A DNA stretch of 64,000 bases from assembly GCA_964422155.1 (NCBI GenBank), contig CAYQZZ010000004.1, positions 1 to 64,000 of the forward strand, given 5' to 3'. This DNA is from JBGPRB01 sp964422155 (GTDB lineage: Bacteria; Chloroflexota; Dehalococcoidia; Dehalococcoidales; RBG-16-60-22). Shown here piece after piece: positions 15,695-24,697 of this stretch. Positions within the stretch are counted from its first letter, which is position 1. The number at the start of each line of letters is the position of its first letter. The notes below the pieces were generated by a model. It saw only the letters and a program-made list of their open reading frames with translations. It was not told where the DNA came from and searched no databases. The position numbers and the translations under genes were made by a program.

Positions 15695-16251
15695 TGAAAG
15701 CAGTAGGAATTGTCGGCAGCCCCAGGAAAGGGGGTAACACCGAGATATTAACGGCCCATTGCCTTAAAGCGATGGCCGAAGAAGGGCTGGAGATAGAACT
15801 GGTAAGTCTGGCGGGACTCGATATTAGGGGGTGCAGCGCCTGCGACTACTGTTTCGAGCATGAAGGGTGCTCCATCGAGGATGATATGCCGCCGGTCTTC
15901 GATAAGATGATTGCGGCTGATGCCATCGTTGTTGGCTCACCGGTATATTTCGGCTCGGCTACGGCGCTGGTGAAAGGGTTACTGGAGCGGGCCGGCTTGA
16001 TTTCCCGGGGGCGTTTTGCCGGTAAAGTAGGCGGTCCCCTGGTGGTAGCCCGACGCGCCGGGCAGAATTTTACCTTTATGGAGCTCATGCACTGGTTTCA
16101 TATCATGCAGATAATCAATCCCGGGTCGATATACTGGAACGGGGCTTTCGGGCGGGAAAAGGGTGAGGTAGAGAAAGACGAAGAAGGCCTGAGAATCGCC
16201 TGGCATTTCGGCAAGAACGTCGCCAAACTCGTAAAAAAACTGAGGGCGTAG
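15694..16251 (+). CDS. Flavodoxin-fold NAD(P)H-dependent FMN reductase family protein
   Basis: 185 residues. The N-terminal GSPRKGGNTEIL loop binds the FMN phosphate, and CSACDYCFEHEGC carries a cysteine cluster like that of iron-sulfur flavoproteins, though the spacing is not the classical one. GSPVYFGSATALVKGLLER completes the flavin site. The GTG start overlaps the nadD stop and is preceded by AGGAGG at 15681-15686. It is probably a cytoplasmic electron carrier or reductase. The partner is unknown. Confidence 0.85.
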   Translation: MKAVGIVGSPRKGGNTEILTAHCLKAMAEEGLEIELVSLAGLDIRGCSACDYCFEHEGCSIEDDMPPVFDKMIAADAIVVGSPVYFGSATALVKGLLERAGLISRGRFAGKVGGPLVVARRAGQNFTFMELMHWFHIMQIINPGSIYWNGAFGREKGEVEKDEEGLRIAWHFGKNVAKLVKKLRA

Positions 16252-16368
16252 TTGATGATACATCATACTGTAAAACCGCCCGAATTTTGATTTTAACGCT
16301 TCTGGTGGCATGTCAGAACTGCTCTGGGGTTGGGGAAAAGGGGTTGGCTAGTTACCGGGGCTTTGGGC

Positions 16369-16374
16369 TATAAT
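16369..16374 (+). promoter_or_regulatory. Candidate -10 element for the MaoC-fold pair
   Basis: TATAAT at 16369-16374, with only a weak TTGGCT 19 nt upstream. It lies 37 nt before the TTG start and follows a 100-nt non-coding gap. Confidence 0.35.
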
Positions 16375-16410
16375 TAAATACCGTTAAGGTATGCCGTGGA
16401 GGTATCCTGA

Positions 16411-16836
16411 TTGGTTGATGAGTCGGTAATCAGCGGAGAGTTGCAAAGCCTGCTTAACGTTGAGTTCGGCCCCGAGGTCTACGAAACTGAAAAGGGGGTG
16501 CTAAAGAGGTTTGCTGAGGCCATTGACGACCCTAATCCAAAGTGGCGGCAGGTAGCACCTCCCACTTTCGCAGCCGCACTTGTTCCTACCGAGCTGTTGC
16601 ACAAGCTTTTTAACGCCGCATGCACGCTTAAACGCATCCTCAATGGTGTCAGCGAGCTTGAATATTTTCACCCCATCAGGTTGGGTGATGTTATTTCCGT
16701 AAAAGGCAGCCTCACCAGGCTGCGGCAGCTTGAGGGCAAGGAGGGCAGGACGCTTTTCATGATAACGGATGTTACCTATACCAACCAGCGTGGTGAAGTG
16801 GTGGTGAAGGGGAAAAACACATACATCAAATATTAG
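16411..16836 (+). CDS. MaoC/FAS1-like dehydratase N-terminal domain protein
   Basis: 141 residues. The sequence matches the MaoC dehydratase N-terminal (FAS1-like) domain: NVEFGPEVYETEKGVLKRFAEAIDDPNP, then APPTFAAAL and ELEYFHPIRLGDVISVKG. The TTG start is chosen for GGAGG 8 nt upstream at 16398-16402. No in-frame ATG exists nearby. It pairs with the next gene, 11 nt away. Together they form the two halves of a hydroxyacyl-CoA/ACP dehydratase or (R)-enoyl-CoA hydratase, as in mycobacterial HadAB. This half usually lacks the catalytic Asp/His. Confidence 0.82.
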   Translation: MVDESVISGELQSLLNVEFGPEVYETEKGVLKRFAEAIDDPNPKWRQVAPPTFAAALVPTELLHKLFNAACTLKRILNGVSELEYFHPIRLGDVISVKGSLTRLRQLEGKEGRTLFMITDVTYTNQRGEVVVKGKNTYIKY

Positions 16837-16847
16837 CTGGGGATAAG

Positions 16848-17288
16848 ATGGTTGAGTCGATTTTATATGAAGATATCGAGGTGGGCAGCGGGATTCCGGC
16901 GCTGGTCAAGTACCCGACGACCATGCAGCTCGTAAAGTATGCCAGTGCCTCCGGGGACTATTACCAGATACACTACGACAAGGACTTCGCCATAGCTAAT
17001 GGCCTGCCGGGCGTTATCGTACACGGCTGGCTTACGCTTTCCTTCCTGGGGCAGATGCTTACCGACTGGCTCGGAGAGGGTGGCGTGCTCGTAAAGTTGA
17101 ACGGCAGCTACCGGGGCATTAACAAGGTAAACGAGGACATCATCTGCAACGGCAAGGTTACTAAAAAGTACGTTGAGGGAAGCAAGCACTACGCCAGGGT
17201 GGAAATCTGGGCAGAGAACCCCCAGGGAAAAAAGACGGTTACCGGTTCGGCGGTGGTGATGCTACCTTCACGGGAGAAAACACAGTAA
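16848..17288 (+). CDS. MaoC-like (R)-specific enoyl-CoA hydratase/dehydratase
   Basis: 146 residues with a hot-dog fold. The hydratase motif is clear: YASASGDYYQIHYD followed by GLPGVIVHGWLTLSFLG, with the catalytic Asp and His in the first element. It probably works as a heterodimer with the preceding protein on acyl-CoA substrates. A membrane HdrD-like electron carrier is encoded convergently just downstream, suggesting a fatty or aromatic acyl-CoA oxidation context. Confidence 0.87.
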   Translation: MVESILYEDIEVGSGIPALVKYPTTMQLVKYASASGDYYQIHYDKDFAIANGLPGVIVHGWLTLSFLGQMLTDWLGEGGVLVKLNGSYRGINKVNEDIICNGKVTKKYVEGSKHYARVEIWAENPQGKKTVTGSAVVMLPSREKTQ

Positions 17289-17339
17289 AAGCGCATTTGA
17301 GGATATGCGCAATAACGCAGATACGCAGTTACTGATTTC

Positions 17340-19385
17340 CTACTCAGTCCCGCCCAGTGATTCCGCAAGCAGTTCACTCAGGTCCATGGCTTTTATGGAC
17401 TCTTCCGCTCCCTTGGCTTTAAGCGCATCATCGAACATGGTCAGGCAGTAAGGGCAGGCCGTCGCCACGCAGTCCACTCCGGCTTTGATAACCTCCTCAA
17501 CTCGCCGCATATTGACGCGCTTGTCCGGCTCCTCCTCCATCCACATGTGGCCGCCGCCGCCGCCGCAGCAAAAGCTATCGGTTTTATGGCGCGGCAGTTC
17601 GATATTCGTTCCGTTTAAAGCCCTCAGGATTTCCCTGGGCTCGTCGTAGATGTCATTGTAGCGTCCCAGGTAGCAAGAATCGTGGTAGGTGGCTTTCTTG
17701 ACACTATTTCTATTGACTTTCAGCCGACCCTCTTTAATCAGACCGGCGAAGAACTGTGTATGGTGCACGACCTCGAAATTGCCGCCGAACTGTTTATACT
17801 CGTATTTCAGGCTATTGAAGCAGTGGGGGCAGGTGGTCAGTATCTTTTTGACGTTGTGCCCCTTGAGAATCTCGATATTCTGCTGGCAGATGGTCTGGAA
17901 GAGGTACTCATCGCCCATACGGCGGGCGGGGTCGCCGCAGCAGGCTTCCTCCTCACCCAGAATGCCGAACTTGATGCCGGCCGCCCCCAGGACTTTAGCC
18001 GTGGCACGGGATACCTTCATGTTGCGGTCGTCGAGGGCGGCGCTGCAGCCCACCCAGTAGAGAATCTCAGCATTTTTGACATCGGACATGGTATTGACTT
18101 GCAGTCCGTCACACCAGGTGGTCCTCGTGGAAGTAGTCCCCCGGTAAGGATGTCCGCGGGTGCCGAGACTTTTCAGCGCTTCCTGGGCCGCTTCCGGGAA
18201 ACGGCTCTTTTCCATCGCTAGATTGCGGCGCATGTCCACTATCTTGTCGACGTGTTCGATGTAAACCGGGCATGCCTGCTGGCAGGCGCGGCAGGTAGTA
18301 CAGTCCCAGATAACCTCTTCGGTGATAATGTCGCCGAGCATTTCCTTGCGGGACTCCGTCGGCTTTATCGAAATCAGGCCGGGATATACATCGTAGAGGT
18401 GCTGCTTGAGGTCCTGAATGACCTGCTTGGGATTAAGGGCTTTACCGCTGAAATGGGCCGGACAGGCGTCCTGGCAGCGGCCGCACCGCGTGCAGGCGTC
18501 AAGGTCGAGGAGCTGCTTCCAGGTGAAATGCTCGATTTTGCTGACGCCGAAAAGCTCGGTTTTCTCGAAATCGAGTTTGGTCAGCGTGCCACGCGGCCCC
18601 AGGTTTCTGAAAAATACGTTCACGGGGTCCCAGATGATGTGGAATAATTTGGTGTTGTAAAGCGATACATACACTATGGCGCTAAGGCTCAGGAATACAT
18701 GGAACCACCACGTAAAGATATGCCAGTCCAGCAGGGCATTCTGACTCAGGCCGGAGAAAGCCCTGGCAAGCACATAACCCCCGGGCGACCATGGAGCCCA
18801 GTCCGGGGACGCCTGAAGCTCGGTGGCGGCCATGCGTAACCCTTCGACGATAAAGCCGGTGACGATGACTATCAGGATTAACAGCAGAGTCACCAGGTCA
18901 TCCCACCTGTTATCGAGTCTTTCCGGCCTCCAGATGTACCGTCTGCCGATGGCCATGAGCACGCCGATAATAGCAAGTATGCCGAAGCTATCGACCACCA
19001 CCGAGTAGCCCAGGTAGAAGTTACCGTGCATAAATTCGAAAAAGTAGTGGCTGATGAAGTCCAGGAAGGCACCGAGGAGGAAGACAATACACCCTGAGAA
19101 AATGAGGAAATGCGCCAGTCCCGCATAAAGCTCACGAAAACGCCAGTCCTTAGCATCCAAGCCGAAGAACTTGCGGTGTAAAAGGCCGTCGATAAATGCT
19201 GTCCGGATAAACGCGGGGATACGCTGGCCCGGCTGGTTGAACCTGTTGGCCGGCTGGCCCACCCGCCACCTCCGGGGGTGCCTGAGGATGGCATAGACCA
19301 ATATAGCTACAGAAATAGCGGCCAGGGAGTACATTATCCAGGGGTACTGAATATTCCAGAAAATCTCACGGGTTGGCTGTTCCAT
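17340..19385 (-). CDS. Membrane-bound HdrD-like Fe-S oxidoreductase (ETF:menaquinone oxidoreductase type)
   Basis: 681 residues in two parts. Residues 1-245 hold five or six transmembrane helices, like a NarI-type haem-b anchor. Residues 290-681 resemble HdrD, with two [4Fe-4S] motifs (CTRCGRCQDACP at 298-309, CTTCRACQQACP at 362-373) and two CCG domains (CCGDP and CCGGGGG). This architecture is known in proteins that pass electrons from ETF to menaquinone during acyl-CoA oxidation (EMO, DUF224). It could instead serve another cytoplasmic donor. It is monocistronic, with no etf genes in view. The MaoC-fold pair is convergent next door. Confidence 0.87.
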   Translation of the reverse strand: MEQPTREIFWNIQYPWIMYSLAAISVAILVYAILRHPRRWRVGQPANRFNQPGQRIPAFIRTAFIDGLLHRKFFGLDAKDWRFRELYAGLAHFLIFSGCIVFLLGAFLDFISHYFFEFMHGNFYLGYSVVVDSFGILAIIGVLMAIGRRYIWRPERLDNRWDDLVTLLLILIVIVTGFIVEGLRMAATELQASPDWAPWSPGGYVLARAFSGLSQNALLDWHIFTWWFHVFLSLSAIVYVSLYNTKLFHIIWDPVNVFFRNLGPRGTLTKLDFEKTELFGVSKIEHFTWKQLLDLDACTRCGRCQDACPAHFSGKALNPKQVIQDLKQHLYDVYPGLISIKPTESRKEMLGDIITEEVIWDCTTCRACQQACPVYIEHVDKIVDMRRNLAMEKSRFPEAAQEALKSLGTRGHPYRGTTSTRTTWCDGLQVNTMSDVKNAEILYWVGCSAALDDRNMKVSRATAKVLGAAGIKFGILGEEEACCGDPARRMGDEYLFQTICQQNIEILKGHNVKKILTTCPHCFNSLKYEYKQFGGNFEVVHHTQFFAGLIKEGRLKVNRNSVKKATYHDSCYLGRYNDIYDEPREILRALNGTNIELPRHKTDSFCCGGGGGHMWMEEEPDKRVNMRRVEEVIKAGVDCVATACPYCLTMFDDALKAKGAEESIKAMDLSELLAESLGGTE

Positions 19386-19567
19386 GTTTGAAACCTTCCT
19401 TTAAGAAAATCCTTCTACAAGTTACGTGTTAATCCCGATTATATCATATATAATTTAAGCTGTAACAGGCTTTGACATCCGTTACCAATGGGGATATCAT
19501 TAAAGCCCACGGGGTAGTAAGTGGTAAACGCAACTGCTCATCTGAGCATATGCGTAAATGCGTAATT

Positions 19568-19978
19568 ATGAAAAAATTTGAGCTTATCGAGCATACGGCG
19601 GACATGGGGCTGGCGGCCTACGGTAAGACACTGGCCGAGGCTTTTGCCAACGCCGCCTTCGGCATGTTCTCCATAATCGCTGAACTTGACGCCGTGCGGG
19701 AAGTCGAGACCCGGCGGGTGGAGATAAACGAAGAGGACATGGAAGGCCTGCTCTTCGAGTGGTTGAACAGCCTGCTTTACTACTTTGACGTGGAAATGCT
19801 TCTCTTCAAAAGGTTCGATATAATGGAATTCGGGGAGGGCCGTCTGGTGGCTGAATGTCATGGCGAAAAATACGACCCCTCCCGCCATCATCTGAAAACG
19901 GGGGTAAAGTCAGCCACCTATCATATGCTCGAGGTAGACCGGGAGAAAAACCGGGTTCAGGTTATCTTAGATGTCTAG
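19568..19978 (+). CDS. Archease
   Basis: 136 residues from the ATG at 19568. An upstream in-frame start at 19472 would add an unrelated 32-residue leader and is rejected. The sequence FELIEHTADMGLAAYGKTLAEAFANAAFGMF is diagnostic, and Asp residues that bind Ca are present (HTAD, and VDREKNRVQVILDV at the C-terminus). Archease accelerates guanylylation of the RNA ligase RtcB, whose gene follows after 11 nt. No ribosome site is clear. The ATG lies at the end of a short GCGTAAATGCG intergenic repeat. Confidence 0.93.
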   Translation: MKKFELIEHTADMGLAAYGKTLAEAFANAAFGMFSIIAELDAVREVETRRVEINEEDMEGLLFEWLNSLLYYFDVEMLLFKRFDIMEFGEGRLVAECHGEKYDPSRHHLKTGVKSATYHMLEVDREKNRVQVILDV

Positions 19979-19989
19979 GAGGTGCGGTG

Positions 19990-21447
19990 ATGCCGAAGTG
20001 GAGTGGCAAACTGGAGAAGGTTGACGAGTATCGCTGGCGCATTCCGAAGAGTTACAAGCCGGGCATGCTTGTGGACGGGCTTATCTATACCGACGAGGGG
20101 ATGCTCCCGCATATATTAGAGGAGCAAGCCCTGGAGCAGGTCGCCAACGTGGCTTTTCTGCCCGGCATCGTTGGGTATTCCCTGGCGATGCCCGATATCC
20201 ACTGGGGCTACGGCTTTGCCATCGGCGGCGTGGCGGCGATGAGGGTCAGCGACGGCGTGGTATCGCCGGGAGGGGTGGGCTTCGATATCAACTGCGGGGT
20301 GCGCATCATGCGCACCAATCTGACCCGCGAGGAGGTGAGCCCCAAGATAAAAGCGCTTATCGATGCTCTCTTTTACGCTGTGCCTTCGGGGTTGGGGTCG
20401 AGGGGTAAAATCAAGCTTAATTCCAAAGAGATTGATAATGTCTTAGTGAAAGGGTCGAGGTGGGCGGTGGAGAATGGCTACGGAAGGCCGGAAGACCTTG
20501 AGACCACCGAGGAGGGTGGAGAGATGGCCGGCACCGACCCTGCCCGCGTCAGCAGCCGGGCCAAGGAGCGCGGTATCCCGCAACTGGGCACCCTGGGCTC
20601 AGGCAATCATTTCCTAGAAGTAGCCGTTGTCGACGAGATATACGAGGCGGATATCGCCCGTGCCATGGGCATCGACCGGGTAGGGCAGGTGATGCTCTAT
20701 GTCCACTGCGGGTCACGCGGGCTGGGACACCAGGTCGCCGACGACTATATCAAAGAGATGCTCAGGGCCATGCAAAAGTATGGCATCGAGGTGCCGGACC
20801 GCCAGCTTGCCTGCGCCCCGGTAAAGTCTCCGGAAGGGCAGGCTTACCTTGCCGCGATGCGCTGCGCCGCCAACTACGCCTGGGCCAACCGCCAGTGCAT
20901 CACCCACTGGGTCAGGGAGGCCTTCTGCCGGGTGATAGGTAAAAACGAGCGGGATGCCGGTTTGCAGCTTATCTATGATGTTACTCACAATATCGCCAAG
21001 ATTGAAGACCAAGAGGTAGATGGCAAGAAGGAGAAGCTCTGCGTGCACCGCAAGGGCGCCACCCGTGCCTTCCCGGCCGGCCATCCGGATGTGCCGAAGA
21101 AATATGCATCGGTGGGGCAGCCGATACTTATTCCCGGAGACATGGGGCGTACGTCCTACATCCTGGTGGGCACGGAGCGCGCTATGAAAGAGACCTTCGG
21201 CTCCACCTGCCACGGCGCCGGCAGGATGAAGAGTCGGGCCGCCGCCAAGAGACAGCTCAGTGGGAGAGAAGTCCTGGCGGCGCTGGAGGCACGCGGTATC
21301 ACCGTCAGGGCGGGCAGCCTCCCCGGACTGGCCGAAGAAGCCCCGGAAGCCTATAAGGACGTGGGGGACGTTGTAAGAATAGCCCACGGCGCCGGCATCT
21401 CTAAAAAAGTTGCCAGGACGCGGCCGATAGCGGTGGTTAAGGGGTAA
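19990..21447 (+). CDS. rtcB: RNA-splicing ligase RtcB
   Basis: 485 residues from the ATG at 19990, which has AGGAGG 7 nt upstream. Longer readings start inside archease. The Mn-binding cysteine in DINCGVRIM, GSGNHFLEV, HCGSRGLGHQ, VTHNIAK and the guanylylated His in TCHGAGRMKSR are all present. It joins 2',3'-cyclic phosphate or 3'-phosphate RNA ends to 5'-OH ends using GTP. With archease it forms an RNA repair unit. Confidence 0.97.
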   Translation: MPKWSGKLEKVDEYRWRIPKSYKPGMLVDGLIYTDEGMLPHILEEQALEQVANVAFLPGIVGYSLAMPDIHWGYGFAIGGVAAMRVSDGVVSPGGVGFDINCGVRIMRTNLTREEVSPKIKALIDALFYAVPSGLGSRGKIKLNSKEIDNVLVKGSRWAVENGYGRPEDLETTEEGGEMAGTDPARVSSRAKERGIPQLGTLGSGNHFLEVAVVDEIYEADIARAMGIDRVGQVMLYVHCGSRGLGHQVADDYIKEMLRAMQKYGIEVPDRQLACAPVKSPEGQAYLAAMRCAANYAWANRQCITHWVREAFCRVIGKNERDAGLQLIYDVTHNIAKIEDQEVDGKKEKLCVHRKGATRAFPAGHPDVPKKYASVGQPILIPGDMGRTSYILVGTERAMKETFGSTCHGAGRMKSRAAAKRQLSGREVLAALEARGITVRAGSLPGLAEEAPEAYKDVGDVVRIAHGAGISKKVARTRPIAVVKG

Positions 21448-21456
21448 GGATTTATC

Positions 21457-21726
21457 ATGATTGCTAAATACAATGAAGGCCAGAAGGTAAAAATCATCGA
21501 CCTGGTGGGCACTGATAGTTATGCCGACAGGCAAATCAGGTAGCATGTGGATAAGACCGGCACGGTTGTAAAATCCTACTGCATCATGCGGGATGAGATG
21601 CCGGACCTGAGCAAGATGTTCGTCTACCCCGATGTCTATAGCTATGATGTTCGTCTTGGTAAAGACGGGGATATAGTGCGCGGTATTCCGGAAATAGCCC
21701 TGGAAACGTATGTTTTTAGGGCTTGA
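21457..21726 (+). pseudogene. Small gene after rtcB interrupted by one in-frame TAG
   Basis: The ATG at 21457 has AAGGA upstream and follows rtcB by 9 nt. The frame runs 89 codons to a TGA at 21724-21726 with a single interruption, TAG at 21541-21543 (codon 29). Around it the protein reads QKVKIIDLVGTDSYADRQIR, stop, HVDKTGTVVKSYCIM and so on, a beta-rich sequence like a small SH3-type barrel. I do not recognise the family. Either it has recently decayed or the amber codon is read through. Two other single-TAG cases occur in this window. Confidence 0.55.
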
Positions 21727-21797
21727 CAGCGAGTGGGCGAGCGTATTAAGATAGCCTAACTAATTCATCTGATAAGTCGGAGTTCAGGAGGTAGAAA

Positions 21798-21977
21798 ATG
21801 TTGCTCGCATCCCAAATTATTCTCATAATAGCCGGGGCACTGTTGCTATTCGATGTATTCCTTATGGTCACCCATCGTCCTAACCCTGTAAAGAGTTGGC
21901 CCTTACCGTGTCCTATGAGCCTGCTATTCTTAGCGGTAGGCATCATTCTTCTCAGCGTCGACGGCCTTATCTCTTAA
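21798..21977 (+). CDS. Small membrane protein, two helices
   Basis: 59 residues, beginning MLLASQIILIIAGALLLFDV and ending ILLSVDGLIS, with a polar loop HRPNPVKSWPLPCP between two hydrophobic helices of about 18-20 residues. AGGAGG lies 7 nt before the ATG. No family is recognised. It is on the same strand as rtcB but 71 nt beyond the broken gene. Small helical hairpins like this are often assembly or regulatory peptides. Nothing here identifies a partner. Confidence 0.6.
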   Translation: MLLASQIILIIAGALLLFDVFLMVTHRPNPVKSWPLPCPMSLLFLAVGIILLSVDGLIS

Positions 21978-22150
21978 GACGCCACCGGGGTAATGTACGA
22001 GGGCTTTCAAAGGTAATCTCGGGCAATAGCTGATTTTATTTAGCGGCGGTTAGCTATACGCTTTTCGGCGTGGTTGAGGAATTGCGCAATAGCGCATTTA
22101 CGGGAATAAAATCCTTTCAACCTCTCTCAGGCGGGCGATTTTTAAAACAC

Positions 22151-23674
22151 CTAATCTATCAGGACAAAAATCGGGCTATCGTTCAACTTCAGCGAAGCGG
22201 CATCGGTTACTCTCTCGGCTCCGGTGATGTCGATTACCCTGACTTCGCCAGCTATTGCGGCGGGCAGGGAGCCACCTCCCCAGAGGGCGTAAATGGTCCT
22301 GCCCTTGATACTGAATTTGTACTGGCCCTCCTCAATATGCCAACTGCCGACCCTTTCTCTGATTATTTCAACAGAGTCGCCTTTACCCAACTCACCCAGC
22401 ATCAGGGCTACGGTAGCGTGTGCTTTGAAAAGCGCGGATTTCTCACCGTTGTTCTTTATTAGAGCCGACCGCTCATCAAAGGGTATGCCCGCATCGTAAA
22501 ACGGCGGCATCCTGATATTCACGTAGAAAAGCTTAACAACGCCGTTGGCCAGGGCGAAGATATAGCTGCGGGCTAGTATTTTGGCGAAATCCTCATTGGA
22601 GAAGTTTTGTGTCTGCTGAGATTGCTGGAACTGCACCTCGGTTACCCAGATGGGCTTATCCTGGAGTCCGTTCCTGGCGAGGAACTGCTTGAAGGCGGGG
22701 ATATTCAGGTGCTCGCCGTGGCCGATGGAATGCATATTCATAATATCAAGATAGGCGGCCCCACCCGTATCGAAGACCCCCTGCCAGAAATTCGTGCAAA
22801 CGTCCATCATCCCCGCCATACCGCCCTGTACTACGTAAGCCTCGGGGTCGGCCTGCTTGACCGCTTCAGAGGTGGCCTGTAAAATCTCGCAGTAGTCAGC
22901 CGGGGTTCCCTGAAAGAAGACGAGGGGCTCTTCCTGAAACTCCGGCTCGTTCAGGACCTCCCAGTGTTTGATGGGGACGGTCAGGCCTGGCATGTCGTCG
23001 ATGCCGTCGCCATCATATCGCTCCACCAGCTTGAGTATAAAGTTTTTGTACGCCGCCATATCGCAGGGCTTGCCCTTGGGCGTTTGGGAGACAGCGACTC
23101 CGGGTTTACCGGTGGGGGTTAAGTCCTGGTGGCATTTTACCTGGTCCCAGGCGGCAAAGGGCTGGAGGTTGGCCAGAATGTGCAGCCCGTAATCCTGTGC
23201 CTGTTTCACGTGTTGATCCGTTTCTTGGAAATCGAAGTGACCTGGCTCTTTTTCAATCCTGTCCCACTGGAACAGCTCAAAGAAGGGGCGGTCATAGACG
23301 CCGCCCGCTTCGCGTGCGGACTTAAAGTCCCACTGGGCCGGCATAAAGCCGAAGTGGCTCTCAAAAGTCTGTTTGAACTCCTCGGCTATGACGGTTGGCT
23401 TGGCCGATGGTGGGGGGGGCGGAGTCTCGGTTCGGGGAGCGGGTGCTGGCGCAACTGGCCCAGTGCCTTTGTTTTCCGGGATAGCCGGGTTAAAAGGCGT
23501 TTCTTCGGGAGTAGATACGGAAGGCGGGGTTGCCGGAGGATTTGGTGCCGGTGCCGCCGGTGGGGGAGAAGGAGCAGGTGCTGGTGCAGCGGTTGGAGCC
23601 GACTGACAGGCCAATGTAACTATTACGAGAACCAGAATGAGCCCCGCTAATGCACCGTGACAGTAAATTCTCAT
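22151..23674 (-). CDS. Secreted lipoprotein glycoside hydrolase (clan A-like TIM barrel)
   Basis: 507 residues. A lipoprotein signal peptide ends at Cys23 (VTLAC), followed by an 80-residue Pro/Ala linker, then a TIM-barrel domain from about 95. Glu243 in VLNEPEF is a typical acid/base of clan GH-A, and Glu346 in WVTEVQF a typical nucleophile, at spacing seen in families such as GH39 and GH5. HGEHLNIPAF and similar segments fit a beta-glycosidase. The substrate is unknown. It should sit outside the cytoplasmic membrane. It is monocistronic, with a possible promoter just upstream. Confidence 0.8.
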   Translation of the reverse strand: MRIYCHGALAGLILVLVIVTLACQSAPTAAPAPAPSPPPAAPAPNPPATPPSVSTPEETPFNPAIPENKGTGPVAPAPAPRTETPPPPPSAKPTVIAEEFKQTFESHFGFMPAQWDFKSAREAGGVYDRPFFELFQWDRIEKEPGHFDFQETDQHVKQAQDYGLHILANLQPFAAWDQVKCHQDLTPTGKPGVAVSQTPKGKPCDMAAYKNFILKLVERYDGDGIDDMPGLTVPIKHWEVLNEPEFQEEPLVFFQGTPADYCEILQATSEAVKQADPEAYVVQGGMAGMMDVCTNFWQGVFDTGGAAYLDIMNMHSIGHGEHLNIPAFKQFLARNGLQDKPIWVTEVQFQQSQQTQNFSNEDFAKILARSYIFALANGVVKLFYVNIRMPPFYDAGIPFDERSALIKNNGEKSALFKAHATVALMLGELGKGDSVEIIRERVGSWHIEEGQYKFSIKGRTIYALWGGGSLPAAIAGEVRVIDITGAERVTDAASLKLNDSPIFVLID

Positions 23675-23713
23675 CCGTGTGCCACCTGTCCAATATAATG
23701 GACAACTGGCTAT

Positions 23714-23742
23714 ACTTTAACTCTTTATCGGGAATTTGTCAA
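23714..23742 (-). promoter_or_regulatory. Candidate promoter for the lipoprotein glycosidase
   Basis: On the minus strand TTGACA (23742-23737) is followed after 17 nt by TAAAGT (23719-23714), 40 nt before the start codon. Confidence 0.5.
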
Positions 23743-23858
23743 CCTTAGCTCCTGGTATCGGCATTACGGCTTCGAGGTTATAAAAGGCTTTTTATCCTTT
23801 TCAGACGAAGTTAATTCGTTTTATTGGATATGCTACTATTAGAGCATGGAGCAGGACG

Positions 23859-24623
23859 ATGTATCGACTGATTGATACCCATGCTCATCTTGAGGAGATG
23901 GAAGACCTAAAACGAGTTCTGGCCGACGCCAAAAAGGCCGGACTGATAGCCATAGTGGCCGTCGGCTCCGATATCGAATCGAATGCTAAAGTGCTAAAAA
24001 TCTCCGAGGAGTATCAGGGCTTTGTTTACCCGGCGCTGGGCTGGCACCCCTTTTACATTAAAGAGTCGGAGATAGAGGCTAATCTGGAATTCATTAAAGC
24101 TAACGTAGAAAAAACCGTGGCGATAGGGGAGGTGGGACTTGATTACCATAAGAGGGTGAGAGCCTCTGCCGATAAAGACCTGCAGAAGCGAGTGCTCCGG
24201 GAATTATTGAAGATAGCGAAAGACCATCGAAAACCGGCGCTGATTCATTCCCGGTACGCCTGGCGGGATGCCCTGGATACGGTCGTCGAGGCAGGGCTGG
24301 AAAAAGCGGTGTTCCACTGGTACACGGGGACATCGAGCGTACTGCGGGACATTGTAGACCGGGGATATTATATCTCGGTAACCACCGCCGTGGAGTACCA
24401 CGAGGAGCACCGGCGGGCAGTGAAAGAAGTCCCACTGGAAAGAATGCTCCTGGAGACGGACTCACCGGTGGAGTATCAGAGGGGCAGGGAAAACGAGTAT
24501 AAATCAAGTCCGGCGGATGTGGCGCGGTCTTTAAGGGGGGCGGCAGCGTTAAAGGGCATAACCGAGGCTGAAATAGCGGAAGCGACCACTGAGAATGCAA
24601 AGAGGCTTTTTGGGATGGGATAA
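23859..24623 (+). CDS. TatD-family metal-dependent hydrolase
   Basis: 254 residues. The TatD motifs follow in order: THAHLEE at the N-terminus, GWHPFY, AIGEVGLDYH, a metal-binding His in IHSRYAW, HWYTG and LETDSPVEY near the C-terminus. These are amidohydrolase-fold enzymes with 3'-5' exonuclease activity on DNA and RNA. The AGGA 5 nt before the ATG supports the start. Transcription is divergent from the glycosidase. The exact substrate is not settled for most family members. Confidence 0.9.
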   Translation: MYRLIDTHAHLEEMEDLKRVLADAKKAGLIAIVAVGSDIESNAKVLKISEEYQGFVYPALGWHPFYIKESEIEANLEFIKANVEKTVAIGEVGLDYHKRVRASADKDLQKRVLRELLKIAKDHRKPALIHSRYAWRDALDTVVEAGLEKAVFHWYTGTSSVLRDIVDRGYYISVTTAVEYHEEHRRAVKEVPLERMLLETDSPVEYQRGRENEYKSSPADVARSLRGAAALKGITEAEIAEATTENAKRLFGMG

Positions 24624-24697
24624 CTTAGGTAATATCTGTAAATTTCATGTGTTTTATTTATAGTGATGGACACAGAATAGAACGATTTGGAGACAAT

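Noticed and set aside
20713..21546. 277-codon minus-strand ORF over rtcB
   Set aside because: Antisense shadow of rtcB; it also spans the interrupted small gene.
21546..21554. Perfect DnaA box TGTGGATAA
   Set aside because: A single copy inside a small broken gene, far from dnaA; chance occurrence is likely and no cluster exists.
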